Shown in pieces: positions 21,104-30,899 of a stretch of 64,000 nt of DNA. The translations under genes were made by a program, and so were the position numbers. How positions within the stretch are numbered: position 1 is the stretch's first letter; the number at the start of each line of letters is the position of its first letter. The stretch is from Nitrospirota bacterium (GTDB lineage: Bacteria; Nitrospirota; JACRHL01). The stretch spans positions 91,468-155,467 of the forward strand of contig JAOUFN010000004.1 in assembly GCA_029858285.1 (NCBI GenBank). Direction: 5' to 3'. The notes under the pieces are model-generated. The model was not told the DNA's origin. It saw only the letters and a list, made by a program, of their open reading frames with translations, and searched no databases.

Positions 21104-23380
21104 TCAGGCGGTCCGTTGGCCCTCGCACCATTCACGCCACAGGCCGCGCAAGGTCGCCTCGAAATCCCCGGTAAAGGTTTTTCCGTTGCACAGGGGCGAA
21201 CTGGCCACCCGCTGGCGCAATTCTCGGCGCAGGGTTTCCAGCCGTTGCGGGTCGGTGGCCAGCGCGGCGGCGATGCGCACATAGTCTGACTGCGTGGGAG
21301 CGATCAGCTCCTCCAGCCCCAGCGTGGTGAGCAGGCTCACCCCCACCCGCCCCATGTGCCGGTCTCCCGCCAGCACCACCACCGGAACTCCCATCCACAG
21401 GGCCTCGCAAGTAGTGGTGGTGCCGTTGTAGGGGAAGGTGTCCAGAGCAATGTCCATATGGCGATACATATCCAGGTGGTTGGTCAGGACTGGCACCATA
21501 TCGACCAGTTCCAGCCGGTCTTCCCCGATACCGGCATGTGCGAACCACTCCAGCAGGGTATCGCGACCGGCACGGGTGACCACGGATCGCGCCTTGATCA
21601 GCATGCGGGAATTCGGAACGGCCTGCAGCACCTCGGCCCACGTTGCCACCAGCCGCGGATTCAGCTTGGGAAAGTTGTTGAAGGATCCGAACGTGATGTG
21701 ACCACCTTGCACGGATGGCGGAGGCGCCGGGTCGGGGGCGTCCCTGGGTGGCCGGTAACACAGAAAGGCGCCCGGCAACCGCACCAGGGTTTCGCTGCAA
21801 TGGGCTTCGGCACCCGGGGGGTCGGCCCGCGCATCGGTCAGCCGGTAGTCAATGGCGTCCAGCCCGGTAGTCATGGGGCTTCCCAGGTAGGTGACCTGCA
21901 CCGGGGCAGGCGACAGGGCCATCACGTCCAGTCGACCGTGGGGAGAGTTACCGGCCAGGTCGATGAGGATGTCCACACGCTCGGCGCGGATGGACGCGGC
22001 AGCCTGCGCCGCGTCCATCCGGCCAATGTCTACCCAGTGACCGGCCAGGGAGCGCAGACGGCTCGTCACCTGGTCCTCCCGGTAGGCGGTGTTTGAATAA
22101 CAGCAGACCGTGAAGCGGGAGCGGTCGTGGTGAACGAGGATGTTTTCCAGGAAGAAAGCCACCGCGTGGGTGCGAAAGTCCGGGGAGAGATAGCCGATTG
22201 TCAGGCGCCGCTCCGGTGCGGGGCCATTGCGGTACGGCTCTGCTTCGGGAGGCCGCGGGAAGTAGTTCCGGACCAGTTCCTCGGCTTGCGCGCGAACCGC
22301 CACGGGATCGAGGTCGGAGCGATAAACCAGCGCCCACAGCAGGGGTTCCCCGATCGCCCAATCCCCGGGGAACTGTTGCGCCGCCCGTTGGTAGAGCGCC
22401 ATGGCCTGTTCGGCGTGCGCCAGCCTCTGGTGGGTCTGGGCCGCCAGTAACAACGCGGTGACATCGTCCGGGTTTTCCGCCAGGGCTCTTTCCACCAGGG
22501 GGAGTGTCTTGTCGTGCTGGTTACCGCTCAGGCAGGCCCGTGCCAGTTCCAGACGGTTGGCCACACGCTCGGGGTGGGTTTCCAGCAACCGGGTATACGT
22601 TGTCGCCGCGGCGTCATATTGCCCGTCCTGCTGCAGGGCCTTGCCGAGTACCTCCCGCCATTGTGGCGTGTCGGGATTTGCCGTAGCCGCCGCTTGCAGA
22701 TGCGGGAGGCTGTCGGTAGCCCTTCCGGCGGAGAGCAATGCCCGGCCCAGTTCAAACCGGATCGGGGCTGCATCCGGCGCCAGGGCGGCCGCCCGCTCCA
22801 GATGGTGGATGCCTGCGGCAATGTCTCCCGCCTGGCACAGGGCCGCCCCCAGAAAAGCGAGCACGTCGGGCAGATTGGGGTGAATGCGGAGGGCCTGTTC
22901 GAATGCCCGTACGGCTCCCGCCGTATCGCCGAGGGCCGTGCGGCTTTGACCCAGGTTGATGTGTGCCTCGAGCAGGTCGGGGCGGGCGGCGATGGCGCGT
23001 TCGAATTGGGCGATGGCCTCTGCCTGCTGCCCCCGTCGGGACAGGACCATCCCCGTCCAGTACAGCGCGTTGGGATGGTTGGGGGTGAGGTCCAGTTCCC
23101 GCGCAAAAGCGGCGGCTGCCTGTTCGTCCCGCCCGGCGAAAAAACAGGCAATGCCCAGGGGCAGGTGCAATCCTGGTCGATCCGGCACGGCCCGGGCCGC
23201 CGTTTCCAGCAGGGGGGCGGCCTCGGCGGCCCGGCCACACTGGAGCAGCATGATCCCCAGTTGGTGGCTGACTGCCGGATCGCCGGGGCGCGCTGCGAGG
23301 GCCTGGCGGCAGACCTTTTCCGCGTCGACGAGATTGCCTTCGCGCTGCAGGCGCAGCGCCTGTTGCAGCGCGTCCTCCAT
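21104..23380 (-). CDS. TPR protein with O-GlcNAc-transferase (SPINDLY-like, GT41) domain
   Basis: A 758-residue protein. About ten TPR units cover residues 1-370 (for example GAVRAFEQALRIHPNLPDVLAFLGAAL). A GT41 catalytic region follows: YLSPDFRTHAVAFFLENIL, DLAGNSPHGRLDVMALSPAP, VTYLGSPMTTGLDAIDYR, FGSFNNFPKLNP, and the UDP-sugar region LDTFPYNGTTTTCEALWMGV. There is no signal peptide, so it is probably cytosolic, modifying proteins bound by the TPRs or taking part in glycan assembly. The target is unknown. It begins eight bases after the aspS stop and so shares its transcript. It converges on the M48 gene. Confidence 0.93.
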   Translation of the reverse strand: MEDALQQALRLQREGNLVDAEKVCRQALAARPGDPAVSHQLGIMLLQCGRAAEAAPLLETAARAVPDRPGLHLPLGIACFFAGRDEQAAAAFARELDLTPNHPNALYWTGMVLSRRGQQAEAIAQFERAIAARPDLLEAHINLGQSRTALGDTAGAVRAFEQALRIHPNLPDVLAFLGAALCQAGDIAAGIHHLERAAALAPDAAPIRFELGRALLSAGRATDSLPHLQAAATANPDTPQWREVLGKALQQDGQYDAAATTYTRLLETHPERVANRLELARACLSGNQHDKTLPLVERALAENPDDVTALLLAAQTHQRLAHAEQAMALYQRAAQQFPGDWAIGEPLLWALVYRSDLDPVAVRAQAEELVRNYFPRPPEAEPYRNGPAPERRLTIGYLSPDFRTHAVAFFLENILVHHDRSRFTVCCYSNTAYREDQVTSRLRSLAGHWVDIGRMDAAQAAASIRAERVDILIDLAGNSPHGRLDVMALSPAPVQVTYLGSPMTTGLDAIDYRLTDARADPPGAEAHCSETLVRLPGAFLCYRPPRDAPDPAPPPSVQGGHITFGSFNNFPKLNPRLVATWAEVLQAVPNSRMLIKARSVVTRAGRDTLLEWFAHAGIGEDRLELVDMVPVLTNHLDMYRHMDIALDTFPYNGTTTTCEALWMGVPVVVLAGDRHMGRVGVSLLTTLGLEELIAPTQSDYVRIAAALATDPQRLETLRRELRQRVASSPLCNGKTFTGDFEATLRGLWREWCEGQRTA

Positions 23381-23387
23381 CGGGCGA

Positions 23388-25175
23388 TTACTCGATCACG
23401 TCGCTCTTGAGGTACAACTCCTTGAGCTGTTTGGCGTCCACCTTCGACGGGGCCTCGGTGAGCAGGCAAGTGGCCTTCTGGGTCTTGGGGAAGGCGATCA
23501 CGTCGCGGATGGAGGTGGCCCCCGCCAGCAACATCACCAGGCGGTCCAGGCCAAAAGCCAATCCGCCATGGGGTGGGGCACCGCTCTCCAGGGCGTTCAG
23601 CAGGAAACCAAATTTGGCGGTTGCCTCCTCCGCGCCAATGCCCAGAAGTCCGAAGATGCGTCGCTGCATGGCCATGTCGTGGATACGGATTGATCCGCCG
23701 CCGATCTCGGTGCCGTTCCACACCAGATCGTAAGCCAGGGAGCGTACCTTTACCGGTTCGGTGTCGAGCAGGGCCAGGTCGTCCGGATGCGGGGCGGTGA
23801 ACGGATGGTGCAGGGCCAGGTGGCGCTTCTGTTCCCCGTCGTACTCCAGAAGCGGAAAGTCTACCACCCACAGTACCTTGTGCCCGGCGTTGTCCAAAAG
23901 CCCAAGCCGCGCCCCGATGTGCAGACGCAGGTTGGCAAGGGTGTCGTTGACCACCTGAGGGCGGTCGGCGATGAACAGCATCAGATCGCCGGGCTCGGCG
24001 GCCAGCGCTTTGACCACCTTGTCCAGGGTCTCCGGGGAGAAGAATTTGACGATCGGCGATTCCAGGCCGGTCTTGGTCACCTTGATCCAGGCCATCCCCT
24101 TGGCCTTGTAGGTCTTGCAGAACTCGGTCAGATCGTCCAGGTCCTTGCGCGAGGAATCGGCCATGGTCTTGGCATTCATGCCCTTGACCATGCCGCCGGA
24201 TTCGATGGCGCCCTTGAACACCATGAAATCACAGCCGCTGGAAACGGTGTCGGTAAGGTCCACCAGTTCCAGCCCGAAGCGGGTGTCGGGGCGGTCGATA
24301 CCGTAGCGGCTGACGGCTTCGGCATAGGTCATGCGCGGCAACGGCTCCGGCAGGTTGATGCCCCGCACCTCGTGGAAGATGGTGCGGATCATGCCCTCGG
24401 CCAGGTCCATCACCGATTCCCGGTCCACGAACGACATTTCCATGTCGATCTGGGTGAACTCGGGCTGGCGGTCGGCGCGCAGGTCCTCGTCGCGGAAGCA
24501 CCGGGCGATCTGGTAGTAGCGGTCCATACCCGCGACCATTAGCAACTGCTTGAACAACTGGGGCGACTGGGGCAGGGCGAAGAACATGCCGGGGTTGGTG
24601 CGGCTGGGCACCAGGTAATCGCGAGCCCCCTCCGGGGTGCTGCGGGTCAGGAAAGGTGTTTCCACATCGATGAACCCCCGGGTATCCAGATAGTCGCGCA
24701 CCGTGCGCACCACGCGGTGGCGCAGCATCAGGTTTTGCTGCATGGACGGGCGGCGCAGGTCCAGATGGCGGTTGGCCAGCCGCGATGCCTCGCCGGCCTC
24801 CACCTGATCGTCAATGGGGATGACCGGGGTTTTGGCGGTGGAAAACACCGTCAGTCCGGTGACCGCTATCTCGATGGCGCCGGTGGCCAGGTTGCCGTTT
24901 TCTGTTTCCGGCGGACGGTGGCGCACCGTGCCTTCCACCCGGATGACGAATTCGGAGCGAAGGGAATGGGCCTTGTCGTGCATCTCGCCCGCCCCCTCCG
25001 GATTGAACACCACCTGGGTGAGTCCGTAGCGGTCGCGAAGGTCCACGAAAATCAGTCCGCCATGATCGCGGCGGCCATGCACCCAGCCGCACAGGGAGAC
25101 ACTTTGCCCCTCGTGCTCCTCGCGCAGTTCGCCGCAGGTATGGGTACGCCAGTGAGTAGCCAGGGAGTCGCTCAT
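23388..25175 (-). CDS. aspS: Aspartyl-tRNA synthetase, probably non-discriminating
   Basis: A 595-residue class II synthetase of bacterial type. The N-terminal OB-fold reads [20 protein letters not shown]. Motif 2 is [30 protein letters not shown], split by a GAD insertion domain. Motif 3 is [16 protein letters not shown]. His38 (RRDH) and Gly94 (ENGNLATG) occupy the positions where enzymes that also charge tRNA-Asn carry His and Gly, whereas E. coli has Leu at the first. This suggests that Asn-tRNA is made through Asp-tRNA-Asn and GatCAB; no asnS or gat gene is visible here. Its start overlaps the stop of the pseudouridine-synthase gene (ATGA). Confidence 0.96.
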   Translation of the reverse strand: MSDSLATHWRTHTCGELREEHEGQSVSLCGWVHGRRDHGGLIFVDLRDRYGLTQVVFNPEGAGEMHDKAHSLRSEFVIRVEGTVRHRPPETENGNLATGAIEIAVTGLTVFSTAKTPVIPIDDQVEAGEASRLANRHLDLRRPSMQQNLMLRHRVVRTVRDYLDTRGFIDVETPFLTRSTPEGARDYLVPSRTNPGMFFALPQSPQLFKQLLMVAGMDRYYQIARCFRDEDLRADRQPEFTQIDMEMSFVDRESVMDLAEGMIRTIFHEVRGINLPEPLPRMTYAEAVSRYGIDRPDTRFGLELVDLTDTVSSGCDFMVFKGAIESGGMVKGMNAKTMADSSRKDLDDLTEFCKTYKAKGMAWIKVTKTGLESPIVKFFSPETLDKVVKALAAEPGDLMLFIADRPQVVNDTLANLRLHIGARLGLLDNAGHKVLWVVDFPLLEYDGEQKRHLALHHPFTAPHPDDLALLDTEPVKVRSLAYDLVWNGTEIGGGSIRIHDMAMQRRIFGLLGIGAEEATAKFGFLLNALESGAPPHGGLAFGLDRLVMLLAGATSIRDVIAFPKTQKATCLLTEAPSKVDAKQLKELYLKSDVIE

Positions 25176-26080
25176 GCGCCCTTCCTCGTTTGGGTTTTTT
25201 TCTTGCGCGGCGCCGCAGGGGCGCCCGCGTTGGTGGGCTTGCGCACCCGCTTCGGGGCAGGGTTTCCGGGCTTGTTTCCGGCCTGGCTTTCGGGCTTGGC
25301 CTTGGGTTTTTGCCTGGGCCTTGCTTTGGGTTTTGGCTTGGGCCTGGCCTTTTCGGGCCCTGCCTCGATCAGTTGGCCGAGGCGTTTCACCTCGGTTTCG
25401 GTCAGCACCCGGTAAGCCCCCGGCACCAGATCGCCCACGATCAGGAAGGCATAGCCCACGCGTTTGAGCTTGAGCACCGTGTGCCCCACGTGCTCGAACA
25501 TGCGCCGCACCTGGCGGTAGCGCCCTTCGTGGATGATCACCTCCAGCCAGGCGTTGGTGCGGGTGGTCTCCAAAAGGCGTACCTCGGCGGGGGCGGTGCG
25601 CCGCCCCTCCAGCGGAACGCCACGGGCAAGCAGGTCCATGGCCTTCGGGCTCGGTACCCCTTTGGTCTTCACGTGGTAGCGTTTGGGGATGCCGGTGCGG
25701 GGATGCATCAGACCGTGCGCCAGATCCCCGTCGTTGGTGACCAGGATCAACCCTTCGGTGTCCAGGTCCAGCCGCCCCACGGTGAACAGGCGTCCCGGCA
25801 TGCGTTCGAAAAACTCCGCCACCGTCGCCCGTCCCGGCATGAGGGCGCCGCTGGTCAGTACGCCGCGCGGCTTGTAGAACAGGTAGTAGGCCTTGGCCTC
25901 CTCAGCCAGGGTTACCAGCTTGCCACGCACCTTGACATGGTCGCGGTCCGGGTCGGCCTTGTCGCCCAGTTGTGCGACCTTGCCGTTGATGGTGACCTCG
26001 CCTTCGGCGATCAGCACCTCCACCTGGCGGCGTGACGCGATACCGGCGCGGGAAAGGAGTTTCTGGAGGCGTTCCTGCAT
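25172..26080 (-). CDS. RluB/RsuA-family rRNA pseudouridine synthase with basic C-terminal tail
   Basis: A 302-residue protein. An N-terminal S4 RNA-binding domain ([20 protein letters not shown]) is followed by the pseudouridine synthase core with the catalytic Asp in [20 protein letters not shown], plus KRYHVKTKG and [16 protein letters not shown]. The last 60 residues are a Lys/Pro/Arg tail ([19 protein letters not shown]), probably an additional RNA-binding extension. It isomerises uridine in the 23S peptidyl-transferase region if it is RluB, or 16S if RsuA; the length and S4 start favour RluB. It overlaps aspS. A TACAAT box ends 10 bases before the ATG (26090-26095). Confidence 0.92.
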   Translation of the reverse strand: MQERLQKLLSRAGIASRRQVEVLIAEGEVTINGKVAQLGDKADPDRDHVKVRGKLVTLAEEAKAYYLFYKPRGVLTSGALMPGRATVAEFFERMPGRLFTVGRLDLDTEGLILVTNDGDLAHGLMHPRTGIPKRYHVKTKGVPSPKAMDLLARGVPLEGRRTAPAEVRLLETTRTNAWLEVIIHEGRYRQVRRMFEHVGHTVLKLKRVGYAFLIVGDLVPGAYRVLTETEVKRLGQLIEAGPEKARPKPKPKARPRQKPKAKPESQAGNKPGNPAPKRVRKPTNAGAPAAPRKKKTQTRKGA

Positions 26081-26160
26081 AAGCGGGGTATTGTACGGGA
26101 ATGACCCCGATATTTGCAGCGACCGGGGCCGAATGCAGGGAGCGGGGGGTAAAATAATCG

Positions 26161-26196
26161 AAAAAAAAGGGCCGGGAGTGGGTACACTCCCGGCCC
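26161..26196 (-). terminator. Intrinsic terminator of tpx
   Basis: On the minus strand a perfect 12-base stem (26196-26185 with 26180-26169, GGGCCGGGAGTG) with a 4-base loop is followed by eight T residues (26168-26161). It lies 29 bases after the tpx stop. Confidence 0.92.
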
Positions 26197-26224
26197 TCGC
26201 GGAAAACCTGAGCGGGTTTTGCCG

Positions 26225-26761
26225 TTAGGCCTGCGCCTGAGCGGAGGTGGCACCCGCCTTCTTGGCGGCGGCCAGGGCGGCGTCGTAATCCGGATGCTCG
26301 GTCATTTCCTTGACGATCTGCTGGTACGCAATCTTGTTGTTCGCGTCCACCACGAAGATCGCGCGCATGTCGAGGTTGTGCTCCTTGATCAGCACGCCGT
26401 ACTTTTTGCCAAAATCACCGGTCTTGTAGTCCGACAGCACTTCGACCTTGTCGATGCCGGCGGTCTGGCAGAAGCGGTTGCCCGCGAACGGCAAATCCAT
26501 GGAGATGGTCAGGATCTGGGCGTTCGACAGCTTGGCGGCCTCTTCGTTGAAGCGGCGGGTCTGTGCGTCACAGACCGGGGTGTCCAGGGATGGCACGGAG
26601 GAGATGATCCGCACTTTGCCGTTCCACTTGCTGCTGTTGATGTCTTCCAGGCCCTTGCGGACGGTGAACTCGGGGGCGGCGTCGCCGACCTTCAGTTCCG
26701 GTCCGAGCAGGGTGAGGGGGTTGCCCTTGAGGGTTGCTACGCCGGTGCGCTCTTGTGCCAT
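26225..26761 (-). CDS. tpx: Thiol peroxidase (2-Cys, Tpx type)
   Basis: A 178-residue thioredoxin-dependent peroxidase. The start at 26761 has GGGGAG seven bases upstream; an ATG 15 bases earlier has none. The peroxidatic Cys64 lies in SVPSLDTPVCDAQTRRF and the resolving Cys98 in FAGNRFCQTAGI; the 34-residue spacing equals that of E. coli Tpx (61/95). It reduces lipid and hydrogen peroxides in the cytoplasm or periplasm; no signal peptide is seen. It is monocistronic, with its own terminator. Confidence 0.97.
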   Translation of the reverse strand: MAQERTGVATLKGNPLTLLGPELKVGDAAPEFTVRKGLEDINSSKWNGKVRIISSVPSLDTPVCDAQTRRFNEEAAKLSNAQILTISMDLPFAGNRFCQTAGIDKVEVLSDYKTGDFGKKYGVLIKEHNLDMRAIFVVDANNKIAYQQIVKEMTEHPDYDAALAAAKKAGATSAQAQA

Positions 26762-26945
26762 GTCAATACTCCCCATTGACGGGTTAAATGGAAGCCACGG
26801 GGAATCATTGAATTAAATGCCCCACGGCACGGTTCTGTCTGCGATGTGGTCCATCATATGGGGCGTTACGGAGGCTGCGCAAGGGGGACTGTGCGAAGAG
26901 TTGCACACTTTTTTTGCGCCGCCCCCCCCCACCAAGCCGGAACGC

Positions 26946-27767
26946 TCAGGCCAGCAGGTAGACGATAGTGGCCGACAACAGCAGCCGGTAGACGACAAAA
27001 ACCGTCAGCGAATGGCGCAGGATATAACGCATGAAAAAGGCGATGCACAGGTAGGCGCACGCCGCCGCCACCACAAAGCCGCTCAGCAGCGGCAGCAATC
27101 CCACGCCGTTGCCGCCGTGCAGCGCCACTTCCACACCGTGCAGCAAACTGCCCGCCGTGATGACCGGCACACTGAGCAGAAACGAAAAGCGTGCCGCCGC
27201 CTCGCGGGTGAACCCCAGGGCCATTCCGGCGGTCATGGTGGCGCCGGAGCGGGACACCCCCGGAACCAGGGCGCAGGCCTGGGCGATGCCGATTAGCAGG
27301 GCGGCGCGCCAGCCCACAGCGTCCACTCCGCGCAGGCGCCGCCCCAGTCGGTCGGCAGCGAACAGCAGCAGGCCAAAGACCGCCAGAGTCACGGCGATCA
27401 GCTTGGGATTACGGGCCTGGGTTTCCACCAGGTCCCCGAAGGCCAGTCCCGCCAGCACCGCGGGCAGGGTGGCGAGGATCACCAGCCAGGCCAGTCGCGC
27501 TGCCGCCACGTCGTGGCTCGGGCGACGGGTGACGGAACCGGTCCAGCCACGCAGCATGGCCCACAGGTCGGCGCGGAAATAGGCGACCACGGCAGTCAGG
27601 GACCCCAGGTGCATGATCAGGTCGAAGGTCAGCCCCTGATCGGGCCAGCCGAACACCTTTGGCACCAGAATCAGGTGCGCGGAAGAACTTACCGGGAGGA
27701 ATTCCGTAAGGGCCTGGACCACGGCCAGCACCACTGCCTGCACCACTGTGATTTCGCTTCCGTTCAT
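26946..27767 (-). CDS. uppP: Undecaprenyl-diphosphatase (UppP/BacA)
   Basis: A 273-residue integral-membrane phosphatase that recycles undecaprenyl diphosphate, the lipid carrier for peptidoglycan. Motif 1 is EFLPVSSSAHLIL with GLTFDLIMHLGSL, and motif 2 is CALVPGVSRSGATMTAG, which carries the catalytic Arg/Ser. About eight membrane helices fill the protein, and length matches the family. It starts seven bases after the stop of the inactive M16 protein, so it belongs to the gph-M16-M16-uppP transcript. Overproduction gives bacitracin tolerance in other bacteria. Confidence 0.97.
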   Translation of the reverse strand: MNGSEITVVQAVVLAVVQALTEFLPVSSSAHLILVPKVFGWPDQGLTFDLIMHLGSLTAVVAYFRADLWAMLRGWTGSVTRRPSHDVAAARLAWLVILATLPAVLAGLAFGDLVETQARNPKLIAVTLAVFGLLLFAADRLGRRLRGVDAVGWRAALLIGIAQACALVPGVSRSGATMTAGMALGFTREAAARFSFLLSVPVITAGSLLHGVEVALHGGNGVGLLPLLSGFVVAAACAYLCIAFFMRYILRHSLTVFVVYRLLLSATIVYLLA

Positions 27768-27774
27768 GACACCT

Positions 27775-29283
27775 TCATGGCTGTTGGCCGGGGCCGGGAG
27801 AAATGGATGGAGAGATACCGACCCGGACGGCTTCGGAGGCCGCCTCTTCCAGGGGCATCACGATGACCGGGCCGAACCCGGACAGTTGCTGTTCCAGCCG
27901 CTTTGCGTCGCCCACCGAGACGACCAGCATGCGATCCGCGTCCAGATGGGTGGCCACCACCCGTCTCAGGTCCTCGGGAGTGGCGCGGATCACCGCCTCC
28001 CGCATGCGCTGGATTTCGTCTGCGGGCAGCCCGACCCGATCAAGATACACGCGCCTCAGCAGTACCTTGTCCGGGGTATCGGAGTTAAACACGAAGCGGT
28101 TGAGGAAAATATCCCGCGCGGCGTCCAGTTCCGCCTGCGGCACCGGTTCGCGGGCCATGCGGTGCACTTCATCGAGCATGCTTCCCACCACGGCCCCGGC
28201 GTTTTCGGGGCCGGTACTGGCGCTCATCACAAAGGTTCCACGGTCACTCTCCCCGATCATCAGCGCTGCGCTGACCGAATAGGCGAGTCCCTGGCGGGAG
28301 CGCACCTCCTGGAACAGCCGACTGGTGAAGGCATCACCGCCCAGGATAGTCACTGCCAGCCGCAGCAGGTGGTAATCGGGGTCCTTGCGGTCCAGGGTGA
28401 CCTGTCCCACCAGTATCGATGCCTGGTCCGGCTCCTTGTCGGTCACCACCACCCGGCGAGGGCCGCTGTCGGGCAGGGCGGGAATGGCGGGGAGTTCAAG
28501 GGCGTCTCCCGCCTGCCAGTCACCGAAGACCTTGCGCAGCATGGCCACCATGGGCTCCACCTCGAAGTCACCCACCACCCCGATGGTAGTGTTCCGGGGC
28601 TGGAAATAGTGCTGGTGGAACGCCACAAGCTGTTCACGGTTGACCGCCTCCAGCGTGTGAGTATCCATCTCCCATGCACGGGGGTGAGAATCACCGTACA
28701 ACTGGCGGGCGAACTGGCGACGCAGCACCTGCTGGACCGTATCGTTGCGCCGCCGCACGGCCTCCATCATTGCCCCCCGGGCCATCTGGAAGCGGTCGGC
28801 ATCGAAGCGCGGGCGCCGCAACACGTCGGCAAACCGTTCCAGCGCTACCGGCAGGTTGCGCGACAGTGTGTTGACGTGGACATGGAAGGTTTCGTCATCC
28901 GCACCGCTGCCGAGCAGGATGGCGCGGGCATCCAGGTCCGTGTCCAGCGTGTCTGGCGTGAAGGCGCCAGCGCCGCCGTCACGCAGCAGTCGCCCCAGCA
29001 TGGCTCCCATGCCGGTGGTTTCGCGCGGGGTGTGCAGCAGTCCGACCCCCACCGTGGCGTACAGCTTGACCAGGGGCAGACTGGCATCCGGCAGCAGGTA
29101 CAGACGCAGTCCGTTGTCCAGGGTAACGGCGTGAATCTGCGGCTCGGTGATAGCAACCGGTTCAAAGCGCATGTGGCGCGGGTCGGGGGTGGTGGCGCAG
29201 GCCGTGGCCAGCAGCAGACAGAGAATGGACACGCCTCGCCGCGTGCCAGTGGTCAGCGGTGCCCGGCCCACGGCTGTGGACAT
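27775..29283 (-). CDS. M16-family lipoprotein, catalytically inactive partner
   Basis: A 502-residue M16 protein with a lipoprotein signal (ILCLLLATACATTP, acylated Cys near 29). The N-terminal M16 half has ETTGMGAMLGRLLRDGG where HxxEH would stand, so the zinc site is missing. The second half keeps the Arg/Tyr segment SRLFQEVRSRQGLAYSVSAA used to bind substrate. This arrangement is typical of the beta-like subunit of heterodimeric M16 peptidases. ATG 29283 shares a base with the upstream stop (TGATG). It would be tethered to a membrane facing the periplasm next to its active partner. Confidence 0.92.
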   Translation of the reverse strand: MSTAVGRAPLTTGTRRGVSILCLLLATACATTPDPRHMRFEPVAITEPQIHAVTLDNGLRLYLLPDASLPLVKLYATVGVGLLHTPRETTGMGAMLGRLLRDGGAGAFTPDTLDTDLDARAILLGSGADDETFHVHVNTLSRNLPVALERFADVLRRPRFDADRFQMARGAMMEAVRRRNDTVQQVLRRQFARQLYGDSHPRAWEMDTHTLEAVNREQLVAFHQHYFQPRNTTIGVVGDFEVEPMVAMLRKVFGDWQAGDALELPAIPALPDSGPRRVVVTDKEPDQASILVGQVTLDRKDPDYHLLRLAVTILGGDAFTSRLFQEVRSRQGLAYSVSAALMIGESDRGTFVMSASTGPENAGAVVGSMLDEVHRMAREPVPQAELDAARDIFLNRFVFNSDTPDKVLLRRVYLDRVGLPADEIQRMREAVIRATPEDLRRVVATHLDADRMLVVSVGDAKRLEQQLSGFGPVIVMPLEEAASEAVRVGISPSISPGPGQQP

Positions 29284-30899
29284 CACGGTTTATCCCCCCC
29301 CGGTCCACCCCCAGGCATGGTGGCTGTGCTGACCCCCACCACGGCGTGTTCCGGGGTGAGGTAACGGCGCGCCACACGCTGGACGTCTTCCGGCGTGACC
29401 CGGGCGATTTCTTCCTGCAGGGTGAACAGGTAGCGCCATCCGCCCGCGATGGACTCGGCCCACGCCATCCCCCGGGCCAGGCCCATGTTACTGTCCCAGG
29501 AGCGAATCAGCGAGGCCTCCAGCCGGGTGCGGGCGCTGGCCATTTCTGCCTCGCTCACTGGTTCGTCCCGCAGCTTCGCCAGTTCCTGAAACACCCCCTG
29601 CTCCAGTTGTGGCAGCAGTCCTGGAGAAAGCGGAATGGCCTGAATGAGAAACAGGGACTCACTGCGGCTTCCGGGGATGCCGCTGGAACTGCCCGCCTGA
29701 ATCGCCATTTGCCGATCCATCACCAGTGCGTGCCGCAGGCGGCTGGCGGAACCGATACCGAGAATGTGATTGATGACGTCCATCACCGCATCGTCCGGGT
29801 GTCCCACGCCGGGAGCGGGAAACCCCACCAGCAGGGCGGGTGACTCTTCTTGCAGCACCGTCACCCGGCGAGGCCCCAGGGAGGAAGGGTCGGGGGTGAT
29901 GTGATGTGTCCGGATGGGGCGGGCGGGGATCTGCCCAAAGGTGTTTTGTACCTCGGTCAGGGCGGCTTCGGGGTCCACGTCACCCACCAGCGCGATGACC
30001 GTGTTACCCGGGGTGTAGTGATCCCTGAAAAACGTCTCGGCCTGGGGACGGGTGAGGTGCTCAATGTCGCTTTCCCATCCGATGACCGGATTGCGGTAGG
30101 GGTGGGCGATAAAGGCGGCGGCCATGAACTGTTCCTGAAATCGGCCGCTGGGCTGGCTGTCCACCCGCATGCGCCGCTCCTCCAGCACTACCCCGCGCTC
30201 CCGGTAAAAGTCGCGGAAAACCGGGCGGGCCATGCGTTCCGATTCCAGACTGGCCCACAACGGCAAGCGCCCTGCGGGCAGGCTGACAAAATAGACGGTG
30301 TAATCCGGTCCGGTGGTGGCGTTCAGACCCACCCCACCATTCCGGGCATAAAGCTGGCCCAGTTCGTCGTGCACCGTCAATTCGCCAGCCTGTTTTTCCA
30401 GCCGCGAGATGTCGGCATCCGCCGCCGTCAGTGCCTCCGCTCCTGCATCGCCGCTCTCCAGGGCCTGACGGTGGATGACCGCACGGTCCAGCTCATCCAT
30501 CAATCGGCGTTCGGCGCGGAAGTTGCGGGTGCCGACGTGGCGTGTGCCCTTGAAGGCCATGTGCTCCATCATGTGCGCCACGCCGGTGGCGCCAGCCGGC
30601 TCGTCCATGGCCCCCGCGCGCACCATGATGATGGCCGAGAACACCGGCGCCTGATGGCGCGGTACCACCAGCAAGGTCAGGCCGTTGGCCAGCACGGTGC
30701 GATGTACTTCCGGGCTGCGGTCAAGGGGCGCCGCCCACGAGGGTGAAATGAACAGCGCCAGGGTGAGCAGCCCCGGAATCAACAGCGCCGGATCCGGCAC
30801 AGCCAGCACCCGTCGCCAGGTTGACGGGGGTGGTCCCCCCCGGGGACCGGCCCTGGCGACCGGGCCGCAGCCCTTGATGTGTGTGGGCGGTTTAATCAC
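29283..30899 (-). CDS. M16-family zinc peptidase, active subunit
   Basis: A 538-residue exported peptidase. The zinc site HMMEH (HxxEH) lies in GVAHMMEHMAFKGT, with the third ligand Glu in the family-typical later helix (ERGVVLEERRMRVDS). A hydrophobic signal (ALLIPGLLTLALFISPSWA) places it in the periplasm. The GTG at 30899 overlaps the gph stop by eight bases and is preferred; another GTG at 30929 would overlap more. It forms an operon with the inactive M16 lipoprotein, and together they resemble bacterial PqqF/YmxG-like processing pairs. Its substrate is unknown. Confidence 0.92.
   Translation of the reverse strand: MIKPPTHIKGCGPVARAGPRGGPPPSTWRRVLAVPDPALLIPGLLTLALFISPSWAAPLDRSPEVHRTVLANGLTLLVVPRHQAPVFSAIIMVRAGAMDEPAGATGVAHMMEHMAFKGTRHVGTRNFRAERRLMDELDRAVIHRQALESGDAGAEALTAADADISRLEKQAGELTVHDELGQLYARNGGVGLNATTGPDYTVYFVSLPAGRLPLWASLESERMARPVFRDFYRERGVVLEERRMRVDSQPSGRFQEQFMAAAFIAHPYRNPVIGWESDIEHLTRPQAETFFRDHYTPGNTVIALVGDVDPEAALTEVQNTFGQIPARPIRTHHITPDPSSLGPRRVTVLQEESPALLVGFPAPGVGHPDDAVMDVINHILGIGSASRLRHALVMDRQMAIQAGSSSGIPGSRSESLFLIQAIPLSPGLLPQLEQGVFQELAKLRDEPVSEAEMASARTRLEASLIRSWDSNMGLARGMAWAESIAGGWRYLFTLQEEIARVTPEDVQRVARRYLTPEHAVVGVSTATMPGGGPGGDKP

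Noticed and set aside
26887..26935. T-run and C-run between uppP and tpx
   Set aside because: No stem accompanies the T-run and it is in the wrong place for a minus-strand terminator of uppP; read as low-complexity spacer.
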